64,000 nucleotides of DNA from Nitrosomonas sp. (GTDB lineage: Bacteria; Pseudomonadota; Gammaproteobacteria; Burkholderiales; Nitrosomonadaceae), in the NCBI RefSeq assembly GCF_020852615.1, contig NZ_JADZAJ010000005.1:113772-177771 (forward strand), read 5' to 3'. A program made the position numbers and the translations under genes. Shown here piece by piece: positions 55,957 through 64,000 of this stretch. The notes below the pieces were generated by a model, which did no database searches, was not told the DNA's origin, and worked only from the letters and a program-made list of their open reading frames with translations. The first letter of the stretch is position 1. Each line of letters opens with the position of its first letter.

Positions 55957-58059
55957 TCAAACAGTGGAAGCCGGATTACCGGTCTGATGCTTCAAAACAG
56001 CCCCACCTGAAATTTGCGGCAATGCACCTTCCAGATCAAGCTGGCGATCAAATTCCATACAGAATTTCGCTGCATCATTAGTCCAGGCATCCATTTCAGC
56101 GTACCATTCAGTCAGTAGCTGATCATTTAACCCTTCATCCGGCCAGGAAAAATACCGCACAAAGTTAGAAATGGATTTCGCCAGGGCGGAATGCGCAGGG
56201 GCTATTTGCGCTAACTCCATAGCCTGTTCTGCAAGTGTTTCATGTTTACGCCCCCCGGCCAGCTGTATTACTCCCTGGCTGATCATTTGAATAACTGCCT
56301 CAGCAGATTTAAGGGATTCCACAAAATCACGCTGGAATTTCAGCGCATTGCGGTAATTCCGCTCATTAGCTGCGTCAAAGAAGGTTGTACCAATCTGCAC
56401 CTGCTTGGCTCCCGCACATTCGCCTCCACCCAACTGCAATACTTTAAAATCATCGGCATGGCCGTGATCACGCGCGACAGAAGCCAGTTCCTCAGAACTG
56501 ACCTCTATTAAATCAGCAACCAGTTCACTGAAATATCCGGTACCTTTACGGCGAGTCCAGTTAAAAAATGATTCATCCGCTGCACGATCCGCATCAAATG
56601 AGGTTTTCACGCGATCAATGGCTGTCTCAATGCGAGCGGTTGGAACAGAAGGCCCCTTGAAAGCCAGCCCTCCCCCTGCCATCCCATCCCCTCCAAAATA
56701 CATCTGATAATGCGGTACCAGCTTGCCATGCATGCGCTTACCTTCACCATATATACCAATATCTCCGACTTCAGGCTGAGCGCAGCCATTGTGGCACCCT
56801 GACACACGAATCCTCAGATCGTGCTTGCCACCTGATAATTTTCCTCCCACAGTAGGACTGGAAGTAATCCCCAGTCGGCATGTGGATGTACCCGGACAAG
56901 CCACAACATTATCACCCGCCCTGGGTAAACCCAGATCCAGCCCGGCCAGCGCAAGCTGGATATCAGAGAGCAAGTCCTGCGGCACGTTTACCAGCATCAT
57001 GTTTTGATCCTGGGTTGTACGCACTTCGAGAAAATCATGTTTCTTTAATAACCCGGCCAATCCTCTCAACTGAACAGCACTTAGCTGTCCCAGACGGACA
57101 CTGATTGGCACTACTTTTAAGTCAGGCTGTTTTTGTTCAAAAATATGACGTGGTGCACCCTGACCAGGCGCCTCAACATCTGTTCTGCCTGCCGCCCATT
57201 TTCCTTCGGGGTAAGGCTGGTTTTTCAATACCTCTTTGATACGGGCAAGCTCTTCCTGATATTTTCCGATAAAACCTTCTTCACCAAATTTATCCACCAG
57301 AAACTTGATACGTGATTTTGCACGCTTGGCTCGATCTGAATATTTGTTATGAACGGTCAACGCTGCTTCGATAACCAGAAACAGATCCTTTTCTTCAATA
57401 AACGGCTCAACCACAATTGCTTCATGCGGTTTATGACCAAGCCCGCCACCAATTACAATTTTGAAGCCAAACTTCCCTTCCTGATTCTTGACTGCAACAA
57501 TTCCCAGATCATGGATCATGGACTGAGCGCAATCCGATTCGCATCCCGAATAACTGATCTTGAATTTCCGTGGCATCAGCTGATTAAGCGGTTTGCGTAA
57601 AAAGTGCCGTACCGTAGCATTAAGATAATGAGTAACATCGGTATGCTCTCGTGAGCACACCCCTGCCAGGGGACACGCAGTAATATTGCGGATCGTATTG
57701 CCACATGCTTCCCGCGTTGTCAGGCCACCCTGCAGCAAACGGCGCATGGCAGCCGGCGTATCTCTCAGCGGGACGTAATGCAGCTGGATATCCTGACGGG
57801 TTGTGATATGTGCCTTATCGTGCTGTGCGTAGTTTTCCAGCACATCTGCAATTGCCTCAAGCTGTGTGCGCACCAGTCGCCCGCCCGGAATTTTGACACG
57901 CACCATGTGGACACCTTCCTGCCGCTGACCGTAGATACCCATTTGCAGACGGGTGGCCATAAACCGGTCACCATCCACCTGACCATTTATCATTCCGAGC
58001 ATCGCCTGCTCGTAGGCATCAATTTCTTTGCTGTCAGCAAGATCAGTCAAATAATCCAT
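55957..58059 (-). CDS. cysI: Sulfite reductase hemoprotein-type protein (CysI-like), long form
   Basis: A 700-residue nitrite/sulfite reductase family protein. The siroheme-[4Fe-4S] ligands appear in CPGTSTCRLG and SGCHNGCAQPEVG, with TTRQDIQLHYV and the substrate-binding Arg/Lys residues (RKFKISYSGCESDCAQ) in the N-terminal half. The C-terminal 130 residues are an extra helical domain beyond the Escherichia coli CysI length of 570. The start is the ATG ending at 58059 (GGAGAG upstream). The gene heads cysI-cysH-cysD-cysN; no flavoprotein cysJ is in the window, so the electron donor is unclear. It could also accept nitrite. Confidence 0.9.
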   Translation of the reverse strand: MDYLTDLADSKEIDAYEQAMLGMINGQVDGDRFMATRLQMGIYGQRQEGVHMVRVKIPGGRLVRTQLEAIADVLENYAQHDKAHITTRQDIQLHYVPLRDTPAAMRRLLQGGLTTREACGNTIRNITACPLAGVCSREHTDVTHYLNATVRHFLRKPLNQLMPRKFKISYSGCESDCAQSMIHDLGIVAVKNQEGKFGFKIVIGGGLGHKPHEAIVVEPFIEEKDLFLVIEAALTVHNKYSDRAKRAKSRIKFLVDKFGEEGFIGKYQEELARIKEVLKNQPYPEGKWAAGRTDVEAPGQGAPRHIFEQKQPDLKVVPISVRLGQLSAVQLRGLAGLLKKHDFLEVRTTQDQNMMLVNVPQDLLSDIQLALAGLDLGLPRAGDNVVACPGTSTCRLGITSSPTVGGKLSGGKHDLRIRVSGCHNGCAQPEVGDIGIYGEGKRMHGKLVPHYQMYFGGDGMAGGGLAFKGPSVPTARIETAIDRVKTSFDADRAADESFFNWTRRKGTGYFSELVADLIEVSSEELASVARDHGHADDFKVLQLGGGECAGAKQVQIGTTFFDAANERNYRNALKFQRDFVESLKSAEAVIQMISQGVIQLAGGRKHETLAEQAMELAQIAPAHSALAKSISNFVRYFSWPDEGLNDQLLTEWYAEMDAWTNDAAKFCMEFDRQLDLEGALPQISGGAVLKHQTGNPASTV

Positions 58060-58364
58060 TTTCACTCTCCGTAGCTTCCTTTAGTGCGCTATATTGTTGT
58101 TTGTTATAAATTTGTTGAATTATTTCAACAGGGAAAGCGCAGCATTTTATCTGATAATCACGTACTGCTGGCGCCAATCTTGTAAATAAGAGGCTGAATT
58201 ACCGCATTATCGGCCATATAACATCATCCGGATTTTGTTAGCCGGCAATTTTTAATCGTATCAGTCGTATCCCGCCTCAGCTCTATTTTTCCGAGAGCTT
58301 AACAATATTTTTTTATAAAATAAAATACTAATAAATTAAATACATATTACTAAAATATATATAA
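58060..58364. other. Divergent cysI/cysB-type regulator region with an operator-like palindrome
   Basis: About 300 bases, very AT-rich near the regulator start. TGTTGAA-TTAT-TTCAACA at 58113-58130 is a perfect 7-bp inverted repeat, 60 bases before cysI. It could be a CysB-type or other operator, but LysR sites are usually looser (T-N11-A). No ORF or RNA gene is seen. Confidence 0.4.
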
Positions 58365-59318
58365 ATGAAACTCCAGCAACTGCGATACCTCAATGAAATT
58401 GCCAGGCAAAAGCTTAATCTGTCCAAAGCAGCGGGTGTACTGCATACCTCCCAGCCCGGCATTAGCCGGCAGATCCAGCTGCTGGAACAGGAGCTGGGCG
58501 TTGAAATCTTTACACGCAACGGGAAACGTCTCACACATATCACCCCGCCGGGATTAGCGATTCTCGAAACAGCGCAGAGAATGCTGCAAGATGCGGATAA
58601 CCTGAAAAAGATTGGCAAAGAATTCAGTGACAGAGAAAGTGGCACACTCATTATCGCCACGACACATACACAGGCACGATATGCTCTGCCCGCCGTCATC
58701 AAACGTTTTATCGGGCGCTATCCAAAAATCAAGCTAACATTGCGTCAGGGCAGTCCGATTGAAATAGCCACCTGGGTTTCCTCCGGCAAAGCTGATTTGG
58801 CCATTGCAACCGAAGCAATCGAATTATTTGATGAACTCGTTATGTTGCCTTGCTATGAATGGAACAGATGTATCGTTGTTCCTCCCAGACATCCTTTGCT
58901 CCTGCTCAGGGAATTAACGCTTGAAGCCATCGCTGAACACCCTATTGTCACTTACGATTTTGCTTTTACCGGCCGTTCCAAAATCAACCAGGCATTTGAA
59001 GCCAGAGGACTAAAACCAAACGTCGTTCTGACAGCGATTGACGCTGACGTAATCAAAACCTACGTGGAAATTGGATTGGGTGTGGGCATCCTGGCAAAAA
59101 TGGCTTTTGATCCGGTGCGCGACAAGAAGTTACGGGCGATTGATGCCGCGCATTTGTTTGAACCCAGCACCACCCGTATCGGTATCAGTCGTAACAGCTA
59201 TATTCGCCACTATATTTACGATTTTATCGAGATGTTTGCTCCACATCTGGATACAGAAACTGTCAAAAAAGCATTAACGAAGCATGTCTCCGCAGAATAT
59301 AAACAGCAAACCCGTTAA
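58365..59318 (+). CDS. cysB: CysB-type LysR-family transcription regulator
   Basis: A 317-residue LysR regulator. The N-terminal HTH (LNEIARQKLNLSKAAGVLHTSQPGISRQIQLLEQELG) has the CysB signature, including the 'ARQKLNLSKAA' stretch; the effector domain contains ATTHTQARYALP and RQGSPIEIATWVSSGKADLAI, close to the acetylserine-binding core of CysB/Cbl. It is divergent from cysI and is the natural activator of the cys genes under sulfur limitation. Cbl is the alternative name for the paralogue, but with one copy near the cys operon CysB is more likely. Confidence 0.9.
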   Translation: MKLQQLRYLNEIARQKLNLSKAAGVLHTSQPGISRQIQLLEQELGVEIFTRNGKRLTHITPPGLAILETAQRMLQDADNLKKIGKEFSDRESGTLIIATTHTQARYALPAVIKRFIGRYPKIKLTLRQGSPIEIATWVSSGKADLAIATEAIELFDELVMLPCYEWNRCIVVPPRHPLLLLRELTLEAIAEHPIVTYDFAFTGRSKINQAFEARGLKPNVVLTAIDADVIKTYVEIGLGVGILAKMAFDPVRDKKLRAIDAAHLFEPSTTRIGISRNSYIRHYIYDFIEMFAPHLDTETVKKALTKHVSAEYKQQTR

Positions 59319-59418
59319 TGCGCAAAGATCAGGTTGACTGCCACACAAACAGCGATATTGAAAGTGCCTGACAACCACTGCGCACGCGAATGGCCATCAG
59401 GCTATATCAGATAGCAGA

Positions 59419-60528
59419 CTACAGCTTCGCGCCAGTACCTACCAGGACAGCAGAAACAATCTTGTAAGAAAAAGTTTCAGGTTCCAGACTGTCTTGCGGA
59501 CGTCCGTCGATCTCTGCATGCGGATAGCCAAAAGATGGCAGTTTGCCAATAGCACAAGCCTTGCCGAGATCAACATTTTCTCCATCGTTGAAAGCCACCC
59601 AGTTCATCTCCCAGGATCCAAACAGCTTTTCTCTCAACTGACTGATTGTTTCATGGTTATGTGGCAATGATTCAGCTGCCGCCACCCTCGCCACATCAGA
59701 CGGATCTACCGGCACCCAACCGAATCCGGAAAGATAAAATTCCGCCTGGCAATGCTGGGAAGTACTTACATCCCCTGTTTTACCCAGGTTTTTGTTCAGT
59801 GCAGAGTCATTGATACGAATCCCGTACTGGATTCTGGCCGGGATGCCGGAAGCACGCGCAAGTCCGACAAAAATCGTATGAATATCAGCACATTTCCCGC
59901 TGAGTTTATCTTTCTTCGAAAGTAGACTCCGTAGATCGCCATTGCCCTGGCCGCGCATATTCACATCATAAGCAACATTATCAATCACCCAGTCATAAAT
60001 GGCGCGTGCCTGTTGCAAAGGTGAGCCTGCCCTGGCCTGGCCAGTTATGGAAAATGCTGTTTTTTTCACAGCATCGTCTAACGGGATCAGTCTGGTTGAC
60101 TGCAAATAGCGTTTTACATCCTGAGGAATCACAACCCTGGCCGGTGCCTTATAAAAACGCAGATCAACCGACCGATCACACGTTTTTACGATGCTGCTCA
60201 CCTTGACGGTACGCTCTCCCCCTTTTTGCCATTCGGCATGGAATACCGGTGAGCGGGTACCGGGTAACATGCTGAATCCGGCTGAACTGGCATTGCCACT
60301 CCAGTTGCTTCCCTGTGTGAACTGGTAAGTGGTATCCGTGGTATCCGGCAGTGGCAGCCACAGCTTTGCAGCTTTACCTGCCGCGGGTAACGTCACCTGA
60401 TACGTCAGCTGATAACCACGCCATTTAGCCTGATTTAAAGGCAATGCGGCTGCTCGTGATATTGCCGGAAACAGTGCCGCAGCTGCCGCACCTGACCCAA
60501 CCAGCTTGAAAAAACTCCTGCGTTTCAT
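59419..60528 (-). CDS. Tat-exported transglutaminase-like protein
   Basis: A 369-residue protein whose ATG (ending at 60528) has GAGGAG upstream. The signal MKRRSFFKLVGSGAAAAALFP is a twin-arginine type. The core has the transglutaminase/protease Cys-His-Asp set: SGKCADIHTIFVGLARASGIPAR (Cys), STSQHCQAEFYL (His) and GWVPVDPSDV (Asp). Such periplasmic proteins act as cysteine proteases or amidases, and some cross-link proteins. No partner gene adjoins; it is convergent with the cysB-type gene and divergent from the esterase. Confidence 0.85.
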   Translation of the reverse strand: MKRRSFFKLVGSGAAAAALFPAISRAAALPLNQAKWRGYQLTYQVTLPAAGKAAKLWLPLPDTTDTTYQFTQGSNWSGNASSAGFSMLPGTRSPVFHAEWQKGGERTVKVSSIVKTCDRSVDLRFYKAPARVVIPQDVKRYLQSTRLIPLDDAVKKTAFSITGQARAGSPLQQARAIYDWVIDNVAYDVNMRGQGNGDLRSLLSKKDKLSGKCADIHTIFVGLARASGIPARIQYGIRINDSALNKNLGKTGDVSTSQHCQAEFYLSGFGWVPVDPSDVARVAAAESLPHNHETISQLREKLFGSWEMNWVAFNDGENVDLGKACAIGKLPSFGYPHAEIDGRPQDSLEPETFSYKIVSAVLVGTGAKL

Positions 60529-60609
60529 ACAACTCCTCATCAATGGTAGTATTGGAACCCGCTAAATTTATCGCTGCCGGCCAACCTCGTCAATTCCCAA
60601 CGGTTTTTC

Positions 60610-61284
60610 ATGCCAGACAACTCATTTCAGCTTGCCGCAATTGATATTACAACCGGCGACAACCCGTTATACACCGTGATATGGATGCACGGGCTGGGGG
60701 CAGATGGTAATGATTTTGTACCCGTTGTACAAACGCTCGATTTGCCAGCCGTTCCAGTCCGTTTTCTGTTTCCTCACGCTCCCCTGCAACCCGTCACCAT
60801 CAACGGCGGCTATACCATGCGGGCCTGGTACGATATCCGGCATACTGATCTCATTGAACAGGAAGATGAAGCCGGGCTGTACAGATCTCAGCATGCCATC
60901 ACGGCACTCATCGAACGTGAACACCAGAGGGGTACCCCGTCTGACCATGTTATTCTTGCCGGGTTCTCGCAAGGCGCTGCCATGGCACTGCAAACCGGAT
61001 TACGTTATCCAGGCAGGCTTGCCGGCATTATCGCGTTATCAGGCTACCTTCCGCTCGCTCATAAAATTGCTGAAGAGGCACATACCGCCGGCAAAGCCAC
61101 TCCCGTATTCATGGCACACGGGAATGAAGATCCCATCGTTCCGATAGCATTGGCACACACCTCGCTGCAACTGCTGCGCAAATACCATTATTCTGTAACC
61201 TGGCATGAATATCCGATGGAGCACAGCGTATGTAATCAGGAACTGGCCGACATTTCCCGCTGGCTGAAAACCCTCCTGAAATAA
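60610..61284 (+). CDS. Alpha/beta-hydrolase carboxylesterase (phospholipase/carboxylesterase family)
   Basis: A 224-residue esterase. The catalytic triad is Ser in LAGFSQGAAMAL, Asp in FMAHGNEDPIVPI and His in YPMEHSVCNQE, with the oxyanion stretch WMHGLGADGNDF near the N-terminus. This is the small esterase family related to acyl-protein thioesterase. It starts 82 bases after the divergent transglutaminase gene and is followed by the transporter gene after 15 bases, so they are probably co-transcribed. Confidence 0.9.
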   Translation: MPDNSFQLAAIDITTGDNPLYTVIWMHGLGADGNDFVPVVQTLDLPAVPVRFLFPHAPLQPVTINGGYTMRAWYDIRHTDLIEQEDEAGLYRSQHAITALIEREHQRGTPSDHVILAGFSQGAAMALQTGLRYPGRLAGIIALSGYLPLAHKIAEEAHTAGKATPVFMAHGNEDPIVPIALAHTSLQLLRKYHYSVTWHEYPMEHSVCNQELADISRWLKTLLK

Positions 61285-61299
61285 GAGTAAATTCAGGCA

Positions 61300-61989
61300 A
61301 TGGCTCACGACAACAACCATTATTCACACCGTTCCGGCTGGTTACGAGCCGCCGTACTGGGTGCTAATGACGGCATTGTTTCAATCGCCAGCCTGATTAT
61401 CGGGGTGGCCGCCGCTTCTACTACCGTGAATGAAATCGTTCTTGCGGGCGTGGCCGGCCTTGTTGCCGGCGCCATGTCAATGGCAGCGGGTGAATATGTA
61501 TCTGTCAGCTCTCAATCCGATACAGAAAAAGCGGATATTGCCCTGGAGCAATATCATCTTGACCGGGATATTGATTTCGAACTGCAGGAACTTACGGATA
61601 TCTACATCAAACGAGGCCTGCAACCCGAACTGGCATCACAAGTTGCTGAAGAACTCATGGCACATGATGCACTGGATGCTCATCTGCGAGATGAACTGGG
61701 TCTACACGAACGCACCAACGCAAAACCCATTCAGGCTGCTTTCACTTCGGCAGGCATGTTTACTGTTGGTGCCTCGATTCCTCTCGCGGCAACTATCATT
61801 GCACCTGCAGGCCAGATTATTCCTACTGTGGCAGCATCCTCTCTGCTCGCACTTGCTGCACTGGGCGCAGAAGCCGCCTATCTTGGAAGAGCCAATATAG
61901 TGACAGGTACTGCACGTGTCATTTTCTGGGGAGCGCTGGCCATGGGATTTACCGCACTTACCGGCATATTCTTCGGGATCGTTGCCTGA
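61300..61989 (+). CDS. VIT1/CCC1-family iron/manganese transporter
   Basis: A 229-residue inner-membrane protein. The hallmark N-terminus (GWLRAAVLGANDGIVSIASL) and second helix (GLVAGAMSMAAGEYVSVSSQ) contain conserved metal-pathway residues; a soluble acidic helical segment (EELTDIYIKRGLQPELASQV) follows, then three more helices. Members export or sequester Fe2+ or Mn2+. It lies 15 bases after the esterase gene. Confidence 0.88.
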   Translation: MAHDNNHYSHRSGWLRAAVLGANDGIVSIASLIIGVAAASTTVNEIVLAGVAGLVAGAMSMAAGEYVSVSSQSDTEKADIALEQYHLDRDIDFELQELTDIYIKRGLQPELASQVAEELMAHDALDAHLRDELGLHERTNAKPIQAAFTSAGMFTVGASIPLAATIIAPAGQIIPTVAASSLLALAALGAEAAYLGRANIVTGTARVIFWGALAMGFTALTGIFFGIVA

Positions 61990-62039
61990 AGGTAACCTGC
62001 AGCAACACCAACCATTTTCATCATAAAAGGAGCCCTGCC

Positions 62040-62492
62040 CTGGATCTGATCTTATGGCGCCACGCTGAAGCGGAAGACCGCATTCCCGATTCAGCACGTG
62101 AGTTAACCGAAAAAGGCCTGAAACAGGCACAGAAAGTGGCCCGCTGGCTTGAACCCAGACTACCGGAAAATACCCGCATTATCGTCAGTCCGGCTGTACG
62201 CACACAGCAAACGGCCTCGGCACTGACCACCCGCTTTGAAACCAGTGATCAGATAGGTACAAGCACCACACCACTCAAAATACTGAACACAGTTGCCTGG
62301 CCGGCGGCGGAAGGAACAGTGCTGGTAGTGGGACACCAGCCAACCCTCGGCAAAATTGCTTCCCTCCTGCTCAAAGGAGATGAAAGCGGTTTCACTGTAC
62401 GCAAAGGCTCAATCTGGTGGTTCAGCTGCAAACAAAAAGATGAGCAGGGAGGCACTATTTTGCGGGCGGTGATCACCCCTGAAATTCTGTGA
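62040..62492 (+). CDS. sixA: Phosphohistidine phosphatase SixA, apparent CTG start
   Basis: A 150-residue histidine phosphatase that removes phosphate from phosphohistidine, for instance in phosphorelay domains. The catalytic RHG-type motif is WRHAEAED, with the second Arg-containing segment (IIVSPAVRTQQTA) and VVGHQPTLG holding the other His. The track starts at 62136 and lacks the catalytic motif. Extending upstream in frame gives no ATG, GTG or TTG; CTG 62040 (LDLILWRHAE) has AGGAG seven bases upstream and matches the family N-terminus. The shorter track form would be inactive. Translation initiation at CTG is rare but plausible here. Confidence 0.85.
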   Translation: MDLILWRHAEAEDRIPDSARELTEKGLKQAQKVARWLEPRLPENTRIIVSPAVRTQQTASALTTRFETSDQIGTSTTPLKILNTVAWPAAEGTVLVVGHQPTLGKIASLLLKGDESGFTVRKGSIWWFSCKQKDEQGGTILRAVITPEIL

Positions 62493-62612
62493 ATCCCCCT
62501 TCTTATTTCCCAAAATAAGGCGAAAAAACAGCTGCTGACAGTGACATAGTGGTAAAAATACGGCTGTATCCTTCCCTTTCACCGATCAGATCAAACCACC
62601 AGTACAGCACAC

Positions 62613-63563
62613 ATGAAAATACTGCCTTCCCTGTTTTCCCCTGCAGGCAAAAACGCAAAACTTTCCATTGTCATTTACCATCGCGTACTGCCGGAACCGG
62701 ATCTGCTAACGGGAGAAGGAGGAATCGCACAGTTCGAAAAGGGATTGAGCTATCTGGTTAACAACTTCAACGTTCTGCCCTTATCCGAAGCAGTAAACCG
62801 GCTGCGCAGCGGCACTTTGCCTGCCCGCGCTGCCTGCATTACCTTTGACGACGGTTATGCGGACAATGCCGAAACTGCACTCCCTATTCTGCAAAAACAC
62901 GGTATCACCGCAACATTCTTCATCGCTTCCGGTTTTCTCGATGGAGGAAGAATGTGGAACGATACCGTCATCGAATCGGTACGACTGGCCCGGGGTGACA
63001 GACTCGACCTGAGCTCGATCGATCTGGGGAACCACGCCATCACTACACTTGAACAACGGCAGGCTACCCTGAACCGGCTGATAGGCAAGCTGAAATATCA
63101 GTCCCACGCAACCCGATCCGAACTGGTGGAAAAACTGAGCACCATAATTGCGGCCAGACTGCCGGACAATCTCATGATGACTTCAGCACAGGTTAAACAG
63201 TTACATGAAGCCGGAATGGAAATCGGCGGCCATACCCTCACCCACCCGATTCTCGCCAGCATCGATGATGCTGCCGCCCGTACCGAAATCGCAGAAGGTA
63301 AAGCGAAACTCGAAGCCATCATCGGCACACCCCTGCGCCTGTTCGCCTACCCGAACGGCAAACCGGGAAAAGACTACCTGTCTGCCCATGTAGAAATGGT
63401 CAAGGATGCCGGATTTGAAGCAGCTGTTTCAACCGCATGGGGAGCTGCCCGACAGGATAGCGACAAGTTCCAGCTACCGCGTTTCACCCCCTGGGATAAA
63501 AGCGAATGGCGCTATGTACTGCGCATGGTGCAGAACATGAGACAAAGAATTCAGACTGTATAA
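62613..63563 (+). CDS. Polysaccharide deacetylase family protein
   Basis: A 316-residue NodB-fold deacetylase. Motifs: IVIYHRVLPEPDLL, the metal/catalytic ITFDDGYADNAETALPIL (Asp pair), IGGHTLTHPIL (His pair) and LRLFAYPNGKPGKDYLS. The fold is of the kind found in exopolysaccharide clusters of betaproteobacteria with exosortase, where it trims N-acetyl groups from sugar polymers. No export signal is evident, so it is probably cytoplasmic. It follows sixA by 120 bases. Confidence 0.9.
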   Translation: MKILPSLFSPAGKNAKLSIVIYHRVLPEPDLLTGEGGIAQFEKGLSYLVNNFNVLPLSEAVNRLRSGTLPARAACITFDDGYADNAETALPILQKHGITATFFIASGFLDGGRMWNDTVIESVRLARGDRLDLSSIDLGNHAITTLEQRQATLNRLIGKLKYQSHATRSELVEKLSTIIAARLPDNLMMTSAQVKQLHEAGMEIGGHTLTHPILASIDDAAARTEIAEGKAKLEAIIGTPLRLFAYPNGKPGKDYLSAHVEMVKDAGFEAAVSTAWGAARQDSDKFQLPRFTPWDKSEWRYVLRMVQNMRQRIQTV

Positions 63564-64000
63564 CGTTTATTGGGCGCTGTATCTTCCCTGCGCCCGTGGA
63601 GATACTTCTCCGATCCGATATTCGCTAAAGTCACCAGAATAGAAATTGATGGATTAATTCGGTTCAATTCAATGTCTGGATAAACAAAACTCTCGTTATG
63701 ATCATTCGTAATAACTCTAGTTTTTACAGAATAGATCCCTTGAAATCGCCCATAAAAGCCAATCCACTCAGAAATCCGGGTGAATCCCTGAATCACCGTC
63801 TTCAGAATATTTTCCTGGATGATGTTGCTCCTTATTCCATAGCAGCATTATGTTTTGTATTAATAGCCGCGTAGGAATGGATACGGTGGTATACACAAAC
63901 ATCACCAAACCCGGTTTTATTTACAGTGATGGCTATACCTTGTATCGCAACACTTCTATGGAAAATTTATAAAGGGCGCAAAGAAGTCAAGCGTATCAAG
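63564..64000. other. Terminal 430 bases without a convincing gene
   Basis: A minus-strand ORF (63551-63796, reading into ...RISEWIGFYGRFQGIYSVKT) extends upstream to an in-frame stop without any ATG; its only start is a GTG inside the frame. A plus-strand ORF of 41 codons (ATG 63850) also ends before the edge. Neither shows a recognisable domain or a ribosome site. The stretch may be degraded coding sequence or the promoter region of a gene beyond the window. Confidence 0.35.

Noticed and set aside
1-64000. tRNA, rRNA, intact insertion sequence or CRISPR array
   Set aside because: None was recognised in the intergenic regions on either strand; small RNAs cannot be excluded by eye.

Overview
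The window looks like chromosomal DNA of a betaproteobacterium. EF-P carries Arg32 and sits beside its rhamnosyltransferase EarP, dusB is followed by fis, and there is an RpfE-type protein. Overall protein style recalls Nitrosomonas (Nitrosomonadales), but no ammonia-oxidation gene lies here, so the genus is recall rather than proof. A near-perfect XerCD dif site at 20417-20444 places the window at the replication terminus. East of dif most genes lie on the minus strand, as expected for genes read towards the terminus.

Layout. (1) 1-3000: a Tat-exported multicopper oxidase (cut by the window edge), divergent from an alginate-export-type outer-membrane barrel and a small NrfJ-like periplasmic protein. 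(2) 3000-6800: uvrB, an aspartate aminotransferase and a small HTH protein. (3) 7353-11717: five same-strand genes for exported proteins. They encode a Ser/Asn/Asp/Thr-rich repeat protein, a small secreted protein, a periplasmic C39 peptidase, a second small secreted protein with a double-glycine motif, and an outer-membrane barrel with an N-terminal coiled coil. The layout resembles the Pseudomonas Fap functional-amyloid operon, but the main fibre candidate is unlike FapC. A strong terminator follows the first gene. This is the best candidate for a little-described system. (4) 11770-19344: a TolB-like propeller, a giant gluzincin-M28-PDZ protease, ldhA, earP and efp. (5) 19345-20545: a scar of a filamentous-phage-like element (XafT-type Xer activation factor plus a small HTH protein), a cluster of hairpins and direct repeats, and dif.

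(6) 20546-26483: ogt, then rsmA, pdxA, surA and lptD on the minus strand. (7) 26685-43270: a DinG/YoaA helicase, a TPR protein, purD-purH-fis-dusB, a UbiH-type hydroxylase, hisD-hisG, sodB, an orphan exbD, purE-purK-purC, and an EAL protein whose catalytic Asp pair is missing. (8) 43309-49200: an RpfE-like gene, a Fur-box-preceded bfd-bfr pair, a zinc-ribbon/Sel1 protein, and the three-gene transhydrogenase pntA1-pntA2-pntB. (9) 49327-59318: a 1180-residue flavoprotein fusing GltD/NfnB-like and PyrK/NfnA-like modules, then the sulfate-assimilation genes cysN, cysD, cysH and cysI, with a divergent CysB-type regulator. (10) 59419-64000: a Tat-exported transglutaminase-like protein, an esterase, a VIT1/CCC1 transporter, sixA (apparently with a CTG start), a polysaccharide deacetylase, and a final 430 bases with no convincing gene.

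Several blocks work together. The purine genes are split between two loci. The cys genes activate sulfate and reduce APS and then sulfite, and no flavoprotein partner cysJ is visible. earP modifies the EF-P made by the next gene. surA and lptD share outer-membrane biogenesis. No tRNA, rRNA, CRISPR array or intact insertion sequence was seen. All calls come from reading the sequence, without database searches.
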